A stretch of 64,000 nt of DNA from an uncultured Rhodocyclaceae bacterium (GCA_907163075.1 CAJQTY010000001.1:868001-932000); one strand, 5' to 3'; positions 37,692 to 47,979 are shown, counted from the first letter of the stretch. The notes: a model not told the origin generated them from the sequence alone. A program made the numbers and translations.

Positions 37692-39335
37692 TCAGACCGT
37701 CACGCTCTCCGCCGCTTCCCTAAACTCTTCGATCTGGTCGAAGTTCATGTAGCGATAGATATCGGCGGCCTTGGCGTTGACCACCTTTACCTTCTCCATG
37801 TACTCGGCCACCGTCGGGATCTGGCCGGTCAGGGCGCAGATCGCCGACAGTTCGGCAGAACCAAGGTAGACCAGGGTATCGATGCCGAGGCGGTTGGGGA
37901 AGTTGCGCGTCGAGGTCGAAATCGCCGTCGAACCTTTGCGCACCTGCGCCTGGTTGCCCATGCACAGCGAGCAACCGGGCATTTCCATGCGCGCGCCGCT
38001 CTTGCCGAGAACGGCGTAGTAGCCTTCTTCGTTGAGCACCATGGCGTCCATCTTGGTCGGCGGGGCGATCCACAGGCGCGTCGGGATGTCCGACTTGCCT
38101 TCGAGCACCTTGCCGGCGGCGCGGAAGTGGCCGATGTTGGTCATGCAGGAACCAATGAAGACTTCATCGATCTTGGTGCCGGCGACTTCGGAGAGCAGCT
38201 TGACGTCGTCCGGGTCGTTCGGGCAGGCAAGGATCGGTTCCTTGACGTCGGCCAGGTCGATTTCGATCACGGCGGCGTATTCGGCGCCGGCGTCGGCCTT
38301 GAGCAGTTGCGGGTTGGCGATCCACGCTTCCATGGCCTTGACGCGGCGGCCGAGGGTGCGCTTGTCTTCGTAGCCGTTGGCGATCATCCACTTCATCAGG
38401 GTGATGTTCGAACGCATGTATTCGATGATCGGCGCCTTGTCCAGGTGCACGGTACAGGCCGCGGCGGAACGTTCGGCGGAGGCATCGGAGAGTTCGAACG
38501 CCTGCTCGACCTTGAGATCGGGCAAGCCTTCGATTTCGAGAATGCGGCCGGAGAAGATGTTGATCTTGCCCTGCTTGGCGACGGTCAGCAGGCCCTGCTT
38601 GATGGCGTAGTAGGGAATGGCGTTGACCAGGTCGCGCAGCGTGATGCCGTCCTGCAGCTTGCCCTTGAAGCGCACCAGCACGGATTCGGGCATGTCCAGC
38701 GGCATGACGCCGGTGGCGGCGGCGAAGGCGACCAGGCCGGAGCCGGCGGGGAAGGAAACGCCGATCGGGAAACGCGTGTGCGAGTCGCCGCCAGTGCCGA
38801 CGGTGTCGGGCAGCAGCAGGCGGTTCAGCCAGGAGTGGATGACGCCGTCACCGGGGCGTAGCGAGACGCCGCCGCGCGTGGTGATGAAGCCGGGCAGCGT
38901 GCGATGCGTCTTGATGTCGACGGTCTTCGGGTACGCTGCGGTGTGGCAGAAGGACTGCATCACCATGTCGGCCGAGAAGCCGAGGCAGGCCAGGTCTTTC
39001 AGCTCGTCGCGCGTCATCGGGCCGGTGGTGTCCTGCGAGCCAACGGTCGCCATTCGCGGTTCGCAATAGGTACCGGGAACGATGCCCTTGCCTTCCGGCA
39101 GGCCGCAGGCGCGGCCGACCATTTTCTGCGCCAGCGTGTAGCCCTTGCCGGTATCGGCCGGGTTCTGCGGCAGGCGGAACAGCGTCGAAGCCGGCAGGCC
39201 GAGCGCTTCACGCGCGCGTGCCGTGAGGCCGCGGCCAACGATCAGCGGGATGCGGCCACCAGCGCGCACTTCATCGAGCACCACCGGGGTCTTGAGCTGC
39301 GATTCGGCGATGACCTTGCCGTTCTTGAGCGCGGT
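37692..39335 (-). pseudogene. acnB: 5'-truncated second copy of acnB
   Basis: This 1644-bp segment is colinear, without gaps, with 44583-46226 and encodes aconitase B from about residue 319 to the end, including both cluster motifs (GSCMTNIG and CSLCMGNQ). The HEAT-like domain and swivelling domain at the AcnB N terminus are missing. Upstream of 39335 the sequence is unrelated (frame continues only 17 codons), and no promoter or start signal directs this frame. The visible differences from the full copy are near the two ends. It is the outer arm of a direct repeat enclosing an accessory cassette. Confidence 0.9.
37692..39335 (-). repeat. Long direct repeat (1644 bp), left arm
   Basis: Same orientation as the arm at 44583-46226, constant offset of 6891 bases, no indels. 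Differences seen: about four in the first 75 bases and two in the last 110. The intervening 1.45 kb appears identical by eye and by the identical translations of several frames. Confidence 0.92.
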
Positions 39336-39370
39336 AGCGCGTCGTTCTATGATCAGACACGATACCAGCT

Positions 39371-39376
39371 TATACT
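39371..39376 (+). promoter_or_regulatory. Possible -10 box upstream of the GHKL ATPase gene
   Basis: TATACT lies just outside the acnB repeat junction and immediately before the candidate start at 39380. If used, translation would more likely begin at the ATG at 39404. No clear -35 is visible. Confidence 0.25.
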
Positions 39377-39379
39377 CCG

Positions 39380-41515
39380 ATGACATTCAAAAACCGCGAT
39401 CCCATGACGCTTGCCGCCCCAGAAATACTCACCTCCGTCCGTAACGAATTGCTTGGCGAAGCCCAACGTTCGCCGGGATTGCTGGCCGACCTCGCCAACC
39501 TGGAGCGCTACATTGCAGAAACCTACTCTGCCCGTTCGTTCATCGAACTACTGCAAAATGCGGACGACGCAAAGGCAACACGCTTCCTCGTCACTCGCCA
39601 TGGCGAATGGTTGGTTTGCGCCAATGATGGACAAACATTTTCTCGCCAGGACTTTTACAGCCTGTGTCGGAGCGCATCGTCAGCCAAGCAACGGGGCCAA
39701 ACCATCGGTTATCGGGGAATTGGTTTCAAATCGGTGGTTGGCGTAGCCACTAGCGTGCATCTGCTAAGTGGCGAATTGCGCGCCACCTTCTCTCGCGACC
39801 TCACCCAAATCTGCTTGGGCAGTCACACGCCGACCCCTTTGGTCAGGATTCCTCACACTCTGGCGCTCAATCAGGATGAGTCGGTATTAGGCTTGGTCCG
39901 GCAACTCGAACAATCCGGATACACAACCATCTTCATACTCGGCGGGCTAGATACTGAGCGGGTGCAGGACGAATTCGATCAATTTGACGCCGACTACCTG
40001 CTTTTCCTACGTCACATCGGCGAAGCGGTGTTGACAGGAGCCAAACCACGCAACTACCACTGCAAACGCCGCACGCTCGATGCAAGCACAAAAGAAGTCA
40101 CCATTGGCGGGCCTGATCGCCGCTCGGCATGGCGTATTCAGCACGTCGGCCAGTGCGACATTGCGTTTTCGCTGGTCGACAACAATCCCGTACCGCTCAA
40201 TGCGGCCGCCGCAATCGCCCATGCTTTTCTGCCAACGCTTGAAAGCACAGGCTTTGGTGTGCGCATTAACGCAGACTTCAGCACCGACCCGTCGCGAACC
40301 CGCATCATTTTTGATGACGCCACCCTTGCCTGCATTGATGACGCCGCCCAAGCCATCGCCGAGAAAATACTCGAAGCGGCGCTCGCTCCCGATGACGATT
40401 CGAATCTGCTGGCCTGTTTAACACCTACCGCAGACCTCGCCACGCTTGCACTGCAAAAACGCTCGTTTCGTACCGAACTGATCTCGCGGGTCAAAAAAAG
40501 GCTCGACCACCTTAAAGAAAAAATCACACTCGCGCCAAACTGGCTGAACTCACCCGACGCGCAAAACCTAGCAAGTTCGCTCCATCAGACGCTGCTGACG
40601 CCGTCACCCAGTCAACGCGACGTACAGACGAATTTCATGCGCTATCTCGGAGTAAAAACCTTGTCCGCCGAGGCGGTCATCAAAGCCGCTGGGACAGTGC
40701 CGATAAGCCCCAAAGGCTGCGCAGAAATAGTGTCGCACTGCGTACGCAACGTTGCGAGCGGCGTCAGCCTGCGCCAACTGATCGACAAGCCCATATGGAT
40801 AGGCACCGGTTCCACAGCCACCTTCAGCCTGACAACGCTTGCAAACAAACGAAGCACCCTCGACAAGGAGCTTGTCGAGACGATCAACGCGGCCGGAATC
40901 ACGAGCGCCGAACTCGGCCGAATGCTCAAATCGGCTGGACTACAAAACGAATCACTCCTCACCGTGCTGCCTGGCGCAGGAACCGAGATGCTTGCAATTA
41001 GGCCGACCCAGGCACCAGAACAAAACTCCGTACTCGACTTCTGCAACGAAATATCGCCGCAAAAACCTTTCGACCCGCTACTGCCCAACACGGCACCACA
41101 AACCGGGAACACACCAGCAGCTTTGATTATCACCAGCCGCAGCCTGCCAGCCTGGCGTGGGGCAGAACAGTACGTCGCCTTGATGCTTGGTGAGCACGGA
41201 TACCAAGTTGAAGACCGAAGCAGGCAAAATCTGGGCTACGATCTCTATGTGGAAAAAGAGGGGCGGAAGTACTACGTCGAGGTCAAGTTGCTGGACTACG
41301 CCGGCCAACCGTTCATCATCACCACCAACGAAGAAACCGTGGCTCGCGAATGCGGCGACGCTTATATCATCGCCTTGACGCTACGTGGTTCAAACGGTGG
41401 CGCACATATCCAATTTGTCCATGATCCGGCACGGACGCTCAAGTTTGTACGGCAATGTCGGCAGTGGGTGTGGGAGTGTAGCGAATACGAATTTAGTCAA
41501 AAGTCGACGAATTGA
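39380..41515 (+). CDS. Sacsin-like GHKL ATPase with C-terminal DUF3883/PD-(D/E)XK-like domain
   Basis: A 711-residue protein. The N-terminal GHKL (Hsp90-like) ATPase has the N-box [11 protein letters not shown], the ATP-lid motif ANDGQTFS and [11 protein letters not shown] long middle region (about 230-580) has no recognised motif. The C-terminal domain (about 590-700) has [12 protein letters not shown] followed by YYVEVKLLD, a D...ExK pattern as in DUF3883 nuclease-fold domains. Related architectures occur in antiviral gene clusters, so a DNA- or RNA-targeting, ATP-gated effector is inferred. It is first in a rightward cassette framed by acnB copies. Start at 39380 or 39404 is undecided. Confidence 0.75.
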   Translation: MTFKNRDPMTLAAPEILTSVRNELLGEAQRSPGLLADLANLERYIAETYSARSFIELLQNADDAKATRFLVTRHGEWLVCANDGQTFSRQDFYSLCRSASSAKQRGQTIGYRGIGFKSVVGVATSVHLLSGELRATFSRDLTQICLGSHTPTPLVRIPHTLALNQDESVLGLVRQLEQSGYTTIFILGGLDTERVQDEFDQFDADYLLFLRHIGEAVLTGAKPRNYHCKRRTLDASTKEVTIGGPDRRSAWRIQHVGQCDIAFSLVDNNPVPLNAAAAIAHAFLPTLESTGFGVRINADFSTDPSRTRIIFDDATLACIDDAAQAIAEKILEAALAPDDDSNLLACLTPTADLATLALQKRSFRTELISRVKKRLDHLKEKITLAPNWLNSPDAQNLASSLHQTLLTPSPSQRDVQTNFMRYLGVKTLSAEAVIKAAGTVPISPKGCAEIVSHCVRNVASGVSLRQLIDKPIWIGTGSTATFSLTTLANKRSTLDKELVETINAAGITSAELGRMLKSAGLQNESLLTVLPGAGTEMLAIRPTQAPEQNSVLDFCNEISPQKPFDPLLPNTAPQTGNTPAALIITSRSLPAWRGAEQYVALMLGEHGYQVEDRSRQNLGYDLYVEKEGRKYYVEVKLLDYAGQPFIITTNEETVARECGDAYIIALTLRGSNGGAHIQFVHDPARTLKFVRQCRQWVWECSEYEFSQKSTN

Positions 41516-41589
41516 TAGATACCGGGGGTTCTAAGCAGATATTTCAGTCGTCAATATCAGCCTCCAACAATACTTATAAAGGTGAGTGA

Positions 41590-42039
41590 ATGTTACTAAG
41601 TGGGTTCGAAACGAAGGCTGAGATTCAAAAGCTCTTAAAAGAAAAGGAGCTTGAACTCAAAAAAGCAAAGATTGAAGATCAGAGGATTCGCGACGAAGCT
41701 AAGCCAGTCGAAATAACTTCAATAATTGAACGCCTTGAATTAATCGAGGAAAAGCTTGGTGTGCGGTTTGATGGTATTTACGGCGTTCTGGTCAAGCGCG
41801 CCTGGGATAATCCAATAGACTTTCTGATTGAGGTGAACTTAGATGTTGTTGGTACTGAAGATACGTTGAAGCGCAGCTTCAAGCCTACGTTGAGCGCTTA
41901 CAACTCTGCCGGACAGTTGCTAAACACCAACACTTCTTTCATTCACAATGTTAATTTTCTTGGCATCCAGTCAATAAAAATTCAATTGCTCTGCGCTGAA
42001 GCCCCTCTACGGTTGCGATTATATCCAGTCGTAATTTAG
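41590..42039 (+). CDS. Small AT-rich protein with N-terminal coiled coil, unknown
   Basis: A 149-residue protein preceded by a good AAAGGTG ribosome binding site. Residues 5-60 are charged and helical (EIQKLLKEKELELKKAKIED), typical of a coiled coil. The rest is beta-rich without recognised motifs. No signal peptide or membrane segment. Its AT content is much higher than that of the core genes, a sign of transfer. Its place between the GHKL ATPase and DUF4365-like genes suggests membership in the same system. Confidence 0.65.
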   Translation: MLLSGFETKAEIQKLLKEKELELKKAKIEDQRIRDEAKPVEITSIIERLELIEEKLGVRFDGIYGVLVKRAWDNPIDFLIEVNLDVVGTEDTLKRSFKPTLSAYNSAGQLLNTNTSFIHNVNFLGIQSIKIQLLCAEAPLRLRLYPVVI

Positions 42040-42283
42040 GGCAAAGCGAAGCTCTGCCTCATATGATGACTCTGAATTTTATAAGAACCGCACTATCTGG
42101 CAGCAGCACACCAAACACCGTCGACTTGCGGCTAAGTGGTCACTTCAGTGACAAAAACCTGCGTTAGGGGATGTCGGTTTCGCCATCGCACACACTATCA
42201 ACGGCTCTACCCAAAAATTGTGTTGACGAAATGCATGAAAGTTATTTTGCAGGCGTTCAATGCGGTGTTCGAGGAGATTCTGA

Positions 42284-43531
42284 ATGGCAAAATCAGCACA
42301 TTGGTTAAAGTCAATGGAAAACGGCGGGCTCGGTGAGGCCCGAGCAAAAGCCTTCTTGATGAATCGCTTCTGGGTGCTGGAAAGATCAGTAGACATCGAG
42401 GGGGCAGATTTTCTCGTTCAGCGTAAGCTCACCGATCAGAATCTCATGGACCACGGACCGCTGCTGCTCGGAAGAGTGCAGGTCAAGTTCATTCAGGATG
42501 GAGGCACGTCGATCTCGGTTCCCAAGGACTATTTATGCGATTCCAAGGGAAATCCGTACAACGAGTTTTTCCTACTTATTTTCACAGGACATGAAGACGA
42601 TGAAAGAGGCTACTTGCTCTCTTCAACCGACATTTTCCACGAGTTCAGCGAACGTTTAGATGGCAACCGCATTTTGCTTTGGATCAGGGGCTCCAAACTC
42701 ATGGAGACCAGCAACTACGAAGTTGTACAGTCGAAGCGTGCTTTGGATCGCATCGAGCACGCGCTTGCCATCGCTGATTTCGTGTCGAACCGACGTTTCT
42801 TGATTGGAACGAATTTCGTCAAGATCACCCCTGATCACATTGATGAGGATCTACTCGCTCCTCTTGGGAATCAGTATGGCAACTTTCGCGAAGTATTCTT
42901 TGAGGAAAAAAAGAAACTGCGGTCGACTCTTTTCGACATAGAGCATGTCATTGAGGCGATGCAAGAGATGCTTCACACGACGGACCCAGAAGATGCTTTT
43001 TGCCTGTATGAAGATGTGCTCAAGCAATACATCAGCGGCGTATCCGGATCACGCAATATTTCCTTCTCATGCGACTTCTTCAATGACAAAGACTTCTTGG
43101 ATGCGGTCAAAAAACACAAGGCTCGACTCGCGAAACTGCGCGAGCTTGGGGTGGAAAGTAACTACTTCAAGCTCTTGGACCTCTTCGAAAAAACCATTGT
43201 GGAAAAGCTGGGTCATCCTGAGTTCGACTTAAGTACCAAGAGCGTTTGTGTCCAAGTAAACTATGATTCCGAGACACTTCGGAACGGCCGTGTAGTGATA
43301 GAGGTAGCTGACACAGATCAACCCAAGCCGTTTATCGCGTCGTCACGGAGAGGAGAGCAGATCGTTGTGTACGACGTCAAGGACTCAGCGCCAATTCGTG
43401 CTCTGGATGAAATAGAAGATGCTGAAGCTCGTATAAAATTCTTAAGAAAGAGAATCTGGCTATTCAGGCGGCCATTTCAGACAGCACTCGACACGCTGTT
43501 GCTAGGCGATGACCTCCTTGCATCCCAGTAG
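42284..43531 (+). CDS. DUF4365-like nuclease-fold protein
   Basis: A 415-residue protein. The N-terminal 150 residues resemble DUF4365: GGLGEARAKAFLMNRFWV, then SVDIEGADFLVQRK, then GRVQVKFIQ. This gives the D...QxK variant of the PD-(D/E)XK core. The remainder is helical and charged with no recognised family. It has no signal peptide or membrane helix. GC is well below that of the flanking core genes. It is third in the cassette after the ATPase and coiled-coil genes, separated from them by a 244-base gap without a gene. Nuclease activity is inference. Confidence 0.7.
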   Translation: MAKSAHWLKSMENGGLGEARAKAFLMNRFWVLERSVDIEGADFLVQRKLTDQNLMDHGPLLLGRVQVKFIQDGGTSISVPKDYLCDSKGNPYNEFFLLIFTGHEDDERGYLLSSTDIFHEFSERLDGNRILLWIRGSKLMETSNYEVVQSKRALDRIEHALAIADFVSNRRFLIGTNFVKITPDHIDEDLLAPLGNQYGNFREVFFEEKKKLRSTLFDIEHVIEAMQEMLHTTDPEDAFCLYEDVLKQYISGVSGSRNISFSCDFFNDKDFLDAVKKHKARLAKLRELGVESNYFKLLDLFEKTIVEKLGHPEFDLSTKSVCVQVNYDSETLRNGRVVIEVADTDQPKPFIASSRRGEQIVVYDVKDSAPIRALDEIEDAEARIKFLRKRIWLFRRPFQTALDTLLLGDDLLASQ

Positions 43532-43769
43532 GCCGTAGGTCAAGGGAAATGTTTCGCATGGATAGATTATCTACAAACATAACGCCTGAAAAGTGGTGTA
43601 TTCATTGACGATCCAGCACGCAGTACTGCAAGACGCTGATTGACGAGGCCTCCGGAAGTGATGCCGGTTCCAAGTTCGCAACAAATTTAAGACTGCCATT
43701 CGACACCAGCTGATTTCAAGCACCCAATATCCATCCCGAACGAAGCGAAACCACTGAAGGAGCGCTCCA

Positions 43770-44024
43770 ATGCTTAACCTTTCCATCCCCCTACCCGAAA
43801 CCGTTTTTTCGGCACTGCATCTTGCACCCGAAGCATTCGTCCAGGAAATGCGTATTGCCGCGGCGATTCAGTGGTACGCCCAAGCTCGCATCAGCCAAAA
43901 CAAGGCTGCTGAAATCGCTGGTTTGAGTCGCGCCGATTTCATTCGCGCCCTCTCGGATGCCAAGGTTTCACCGTTTCAAGTAACCGCGGAATCCTTGCGC
44001 GAGGAACTGTCCGATGCGGATTGA
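43770..44024 (+). CDS. UPF0175-family antitoxin
   Basis: An 84-residue protein with the UPF0175 pattern: alpha-helical start, then AAAIQWYAQARISQNKAAEIAGLSRADFIRAL, a helix-turn-helix-like core. Such proteins pair with DUF3368 PIN-like toxins and usually repress their own operon. It overlaps the toxin gene by 11 bases. The 238 bases before it hold no convincing gene. Confidence 0.85.
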   Translation: MLNLSIPLPETVFSALHLAPEAFVQEMRIAAAIQWYAQARISQNKAAEIAGLSRADFIRALSDAKVSPFQVTAESLREELSDAD

Positions 44025-44505
44025 TCGGGTGGTGGTGAATTCCTCGCCGCTGATCACGCTATTCAACAGCGGACAGGCGGAACTGTTACCCCGACTGTTT
44101 TCTGAAGTGCTGGTGCCGGATGCGGTCTGGCTTGAAGTTGCCGAAGGCGGCCATCAGGACAATGCTGCGTTTGCGATTCAGTCCGCGCAGTGGATCAAGC
44201 GCTTGCCACCGACACTGCCCGACCCGATGGTAATGACGTGGGATGCAGGCCCCGGCGAAACCGCCGTGATTTCCCATGCCCGCACTGATTCCGATCTGCG
44301 CGCTGTCGTTGATGACGATTACGCACGCCGCTGTGCTCGGGTTCTCGGAGTCAAGACTTTGGGAACTTGCGGCGTCATTTTACTGGCCAAACGACGTGGC
44401 GTTATCCCCTGTGTAAAACAGTCCCTGGATGCACTTCGCATGGCCGGACTCTGGTTATCCGACAGTCTGATTCGCGCGATTCTGACTGAAGCAGGCGAAA
44501 ACTGA
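44014..44505 (+). CDS. DUF3368 PIN-like toxin
   Basis: A 163-residue predicted ribonuclease. It starts IDRVVVNSSPLITLF, where the usual PIN Asp is replaced by Asn as in many DUF3368 members. Conserved acidic residues follow: PDAVWLEV, GPGETAVISHA and VVDDDYARR. With the overlapping UPF0175 gene it forms a type II toxin-antitoxin pair that could stabilise the cassette between the acnB repeats. A bidirectional terminator lies right after it. Confidence 0.85.
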   Translation: MRIDRVVVNSSPLITLFNSGQAELLPRLFSEVLVPDAVWLEVAEGGHQDNAAFAIQSAQWIKRLPPTLPDPMVMTWDAGPGETAVISHARTDSDLRAVVDDDYARRCARVLGVKTLGTCGVILLAKRRGVIPCVKQSLDALRMAGLWLSDSLIRAILTEAGEN

Positions 44506-44516
44506 ATCTCAAACAA

Positions 44517-44559
44517 AACGCCCCGGTTACTCAGCTTCCACTGAGCCGACCGGGGCGTT
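44517..44559. terminator. Bidirectional terminator between the toxin gene and complete acnB
   Basis: An outer perfect 11-bp stem AACGCCCCGGT/ACCGGGGCGTT encloses an inner CTCAG/CTGAG stem. The minus strand continues TTGTTT, the plus strand continues CTTATTT, so it can serve convergent acnB and toxin transcripts. Arm CCCCGGTTACTCAGC differs by one base from CCCCGGTTACCCAGC at the truncated copy. Confidence 0.85.
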
Positions 44560-44582
44560 CTTATTTCAGTCTACAGTAACGT

Positions 44583-46226
44583 TCAGACCGTCACCGTCTC
44601 CGCCGCTTCCCTGAACTCTTCGATCTGGTCGAAGTTCATGTAGCGATAGATATCGGCAGCCTTGGCGTTGACCACCTTTACCTTCTCCATGTACTCGGCC
44701 ACCGTCGGGATCTGGCCGGTCAGGGCGCAGATCGCCGACAGTTCGGCAGAACCAAGGTAGACCAGGGTATCGATGCCGAGGCGGTTGGGGAAGTTGCGCG
44801 TCGAGGTCGAAATCGCCGTCGAACCTTTGCGCACCTGCGCCTGGTTGCCCATGCACAGCGAGCAACCGGGCATTTCCATGCGCGCGCCGCTCTTGCCGAG
44901 AACGGCGTAGTAGCCTTCTTCGTTGAGCACCATGGCGTCCATCTTGGTCGGCGGGGCGATCCACAGGCGCGTCGGGATGTCCGACTTGCCTTCGAGCACC
45001 TTGCCGGCGGCGCGGAAGTGGCCGATGTTGGTCATGCAGGAACCAATGAAGACTTCATCGATCTTGGTGCCGGCGACTTCGGAGAGCAGCTTGACGTCGT
45101 CCGGGTCGTTCGGGCAGGCAAGGATCGGTTCCTTGACGTCGGCCAGGTCGATTTCGATCACGGCGGCGTATTCGGCGCCGGCGTCGGCCTTGAGCAGTTG
45201 CGGGTTGGCGATCCACGCTTCCATGGCCTTGACGCGGCGGCCGAGGGTGCGCTTGTCTTCGTAGCCGTTGGCGATCATCCACTTCATCAGGGTGATGTTC
45301 GAACGCATGTATTCGATGATCGGCGCCTTGTCCAGGTGCACGGTACAGGCCGCGGCGGAACGTTCGGCGGAGGCATCGGAGAGTTCGAACGCCTGCTCGA
45401 CCTTGAGATCGGGCAAGCCTTCGATTTCGAGAATGCGGCCGGAGAAGATGTTGATCTTGCCCTGCTTGGCGACGGTCAGCAGGCCCTGCTTGATGGCGTA
45501 GTAGGGAATGGCGTTGACCAGGTCGCGCAGCGTGATGCCGTCCTGCAGCTTGCCCTTGAAGCGCACCAGCACGGATTCGGGCATGTCCAGCGGCATGACG
45601 CCGGTGGCGGCGGCGAAGGCGACCAGGCCGGAGCCGGCGGGGAAGGAAACGCCGATCGGGAAACGCGTGTGCGAGTCGCCGCCAGTGCCGACGGTGTCGG
45701 GCAGCAGCAGGCGGTTCAGCCAGGAGTGGATGACGCCGTCACCGGGGCGTAGCGAGACGCCGCCGCGCGTGGTGATGAAGCCGGGCAGCGTGCGATGCGT
45801 CTTGATGTCGACGGTCTTCGGGTACGCTGCGGTGTGGCAGAAGGACTGCATCACCATGTCGGCCGAGAAGCCGAGGCAGGCCAGGTCTTTCAGCTCGTCG
45901 CGCGTCATCGGGCCGGTGGTGTCCTGCGAGCCAACGGTCGCCATTCGCGGTTCGCAATAGGTACCGGGAACGATGCCCTTGCCTTCCGGCAGGCCGCAGG
46001 CGCGGCCGACCATTTTCTGCGCCAGCGTGTAGCCCTTGCCGGTATCGGCCGGGTTCTGCGGCAGGCGGAACAGCGTCGAAGCCGGCAGGCCGAGCGCTTC
46101 ACGCGCGCGTGCCGTGAGGCCGCGGCCGACGATCAGCGGGATGCGGCCACCGGCGCGCACTTCATCGAGCACCACCGGGGTCTTGAGCTGCGATTCGGCG
46201 ATGACCTTGCCGTTCTTGAGCGCGGT
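44583..46226 (-). repeat. Long direct repeat (1644 bp), right arm
   Basis: Lies inside complete acnB. Homology with the left arm ends at 46226, where the left copy switches to unrelated sequence. Recombination between the arms would remove 6891 bases and leave one intact acnB. Confidence 0.92.
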
Positions 46227-47180
46227 CACTTTCGTCGTGGCCATGTCGATCTTCAGCTCGATCTCGTCGCCCATGTTCATTTCCTGAACATCGAGTTCGA
46301 TCGGCAGCGCGCCGGCATCTTCCATGGTGTTGAAGAAGATCGGGGCGATCTTGGAGCCGAGACAGACGCCGCCGAAACGCTTGTTCGGCACGAAGGGGAT
46401 GTCTTCGCCGGTAAACCACAGCACGGAGTTGGTCGCCGACTTGCGCGAGGAGCCAGTGCCGACGACGTCGCCGACGTAGGCGATCAGGTTGCCCTTCTTG
46501 GCCAGTGCTTCCAGCTGCTTGACCGGGCCGCGGCTGCCTGCCACATCGGCTTCGATACCCGGGCGCGGGTTCTTCAGCATGGCCAGGGCGTGCAGCGGAA
46601 TGTCGGGCCGCGTGGTGGCATCCGGTGCCGGCGAGAGGTCGTCGGTATTGGTTTCACCGGTAACCTTGAACACCGTCAGCTTCTGCACGGCGGGCACTTC
46701 CGGGCGCGTGGTGAACCACTCGGCGTCGGCCCAGGATTGAAGCACGGCCTTGGCGTTGGCGTTGCCCTTGTCGGCCAGCGCCTTGACGTCATGGAAGAAG
46801 TCGAAGACGAGCAGCGTCTTCTTCAGCGCCTCGGCGGCGACGGCGCCGACTTCGGCATCGCCGAGGACGTCGATCAGCGGTTTGACGTTGAAACCGCCGA
46901 GCATGGTGCCGAGCAGTTCAGTAGCCTTGGCCCTGGAAACCAGCGCGCAGGACTCTTCGCCCTTGGCGACCCGGGCCAGGAACTCGGCTTTGACCTTGGC
47001 GGCATCATCAACGCCGGCGGGAACGCGGTAGGTGATCAGCTCGACCAGCGCCTGCTCTTCGCCTTGCGGCGGATTCTTCAGCAGCTCGATCAGTTCGGCG
47101 GTCTGTTTCGCCGTCAGCGGAAGCGGCGGGATGCCAAGCGCGGCACGCTCGGCGACATGGGCGCGATAGGATTCCAACAT
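44583..47180 (-). CDS. acnB: Aconitate hydratase B
   Basis: TCA-cycle enzyme interconverting citrate and isocitrate via a 4Fe-4S cluster; in other bacteria AcnB also has 2-methylisocitrate and RNA-binding roles. The product has 865 residues, the same as E. coli AcnB. The N-terminal HEAT-like domain starts [16 protein letters not shown]. Cluster cysteines lie in GSCMTN (about 711) and CSLC (about 770 and 773). The ATG at 47180 is chosen because it gives this family N terminus. Residues from about 319 onward are duplicated in the truncated copy at 37692-39335. Confidence 0.97.
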   Translation of the reverse strand: MLESYRAHVAERAALGIPPLPLTAKQTAELIELLKNPPQGEEQALVELITYRVPAGVDDAAKVKAEFLARVAKGEESCALVSRAKATELLGTMLGGFNVKPLIDVLGDAEVGAVAAEALKKTLLVFDFFHDVKALADKGNANAKAVLQSWADAEWFTTRPEVPAVQKLTVFKVTGETNTDDLSPAPDATTRPDIPLHALAMLKNPRPGIEADVAGSRGPVKQLEALAKKGNLIAYVGDVVGTGSSRKSATNSVLWFTGEDIPFVPNKRFGGVCLGSKIAPIFFNTMEDAGALPIELDVQEMNMGDEIELKIDMATTKVTALKNGKVIAESQLKTPVVLDEVRAGGRIPLIVGRGLTARAREALGLPASTLFRLPQNPADTGKGYTLAQKMVGRACGLPEGKGIVPGTYCEPRMATVGSQDTTGPMTRDELKDLACLGFSADMVMQSFCHTAAYPKTVDIKTHRTLPGFITTRGGVSLRPGDGVIHSWLNRLLLPDTVGTGGDSHTRFPIGVSFPAGSGLVAFAAATGVMPLDMPESVLVRFKGKLQDGITLRDLVNAIPYYAIKQGLLTVAKQGKINIFSGRILEIEGLPDLKVEQAFELSDASAERSAAACTVHLDKAPIIEYMRSNITLMKWMIANGYEDKRTLGRRVKAMEAWIANPQLLKADAGAEYAAVIEIDLADVKEPILACPNDPDDVKLLSEVAGTKIDEVFIGSCMTNIGHFRAAGKVLEGKSDIPTRLWIAPPTKMDAMVLNEEGYYAVLGKSGARMEMPGCSLCMGNQAQVRKGSTAISTSTRNFPNRLGIDTLVYLGSAELSAICALTGQIPTVAEYMEKVKVVNAKAADIYRYMNFDQIEEFREAAETVTV

Positions 47181-47391
47181 GGGGATGTCCTTTCCAAAAT
47201 GTTGCACGGGTTGGGGTTAAGAAAACTCAATACTGACGACGCATTGTACTGCACGGCCACGGTTCCGACGGCGCCATGTATTACTGACATTTCAGACTGA
47301 TCATATGCAATAAACGCATACAAAGACAACTCTTCTATATGATACAAGACAAGCCGGATGAAATGAAGCAAGCCCTTTCACCATTCAGACT

Positions 47392-47634
47392 TCAGGATGA
47401 CGGCGACGTTCCGGAAACCGTTTCCGCGACCAGTTCGACGAGCTCGCCGGCATAGCTGACGCGCTGGCCGGGGCGCAGCTTGGCGCGCTTGCGGCTCTCG
47501 ACGACGCCGTCGACGCTGACCTTGCCGGCCTCGATCTGGGCATGCGCGTAGCCGCCCGAGTGACACAGACCCGTTGCCTTGAGCAACTGATCGAGCTGGA
47601 TATGCCCGCCGCGAACGGCAACAACGATCGACAT
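47392..47634 (-). CDS. S4-domain RNA-binding protein (YbcJ-like)
   Basis: An 80-residue protein consisting of a single S4 domain: QLDQLLKATGLCHSGGYAHA, then IEAGKVSVDGVVESRKRAKL and a final LRPGQRV segment. The family binds structured RNA, but its cellular role is unclear. It follows the YkgJ-type gene after 9 bases and is likely co-transcribed. Confidence 0.88.
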   Translation of the reverse strand: MSIVVAVRGGHIQLDQLLKATGLCHSGGYAHAQIEAGKVSVDGVVESRKRAKLRPGQRVSYAGELVELVAETVSGTSPSS

Positions 47635-47643
47635 AAGATCCTT

Positions 47644-47979
47644 TCACAGCGCCAGAGGCGGCAAACCGTGGCGCCTTCTGGCGCGGTCGCAGGCGTCGTC
47701 GCCGATGCCCAGCGGCGCGTACGGCGCAAAATCCCGGCACGGACCGGGACGCTGCTGGTAAATGGTACAGCGCACCTTCTTGCCGATCTCGCCCTCCAGC
47801 GCCACGCAGCGCGGCGGCGCCTCGTCGGTTCCGCGCAGGCGCACCAGCGTGGCGGTCAGAGGAACGGTCAATTCGGCTGGCACCCCGGGAAGCTCGCCGG
47901 TCGCCAGATCCGCGCGGTGAAAATCGACGCGGAAGGCTGCGCAACAGGCGCCACAACTCAGGCAGGCGAAATCAGGCAT
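47644..47979 (-). CDS. YkgJ-family cysteine cluster protein
   Basis: A 111-residue protein. The N-terminal CLSCGACCAAFRVDF and later CTIYQQRPGPCRDF carry the cysteine pattern of the CxxCxxCC family, thought to bind zinc or an Fe-S cluster. The start at 47979 is used since the family begins just before the first CxxC. It is upstream of and close to the S4-domain gene. Confidence 0.85.
   Translation of the reverse strand: MPDFACLSCGACCAAFRVDFHRADLATGELPGVPAELTVPLTATLVRLRGTDEAPPRCVALEGEIGKKVRCTIYQQRPGPCRDFAPYAPLGIGDDACDRARRRHGLPPLAL

Noticed and set aside
37692-39386. Truncated acnB as a functional short aconitase
   Set aside because: It lacks the N-terminal 318 residues including the HEAT-like and mobile domains, and begins with codons from unrelated sequence. 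No promoter or ribosome binding site drives it.
42136-42336. Small open frame before the DUF4365-like gene
   Set aside because: It overlaps the start of the better supported gene in another frame and has no start signal or recognisable content.
43571-43786. Minus-strand frame in the gap before the UPF0175 gene
   Set aside because: No ribosome binding site or family resemblance; it overlaps the antitoxin start.
29475-47207. Integrase, transposase or tRNA attachment site bounding the accessory region
   Set aside because: None found on either strand, so site-specific integration is not supported; homologous recombination through acnB fits better.
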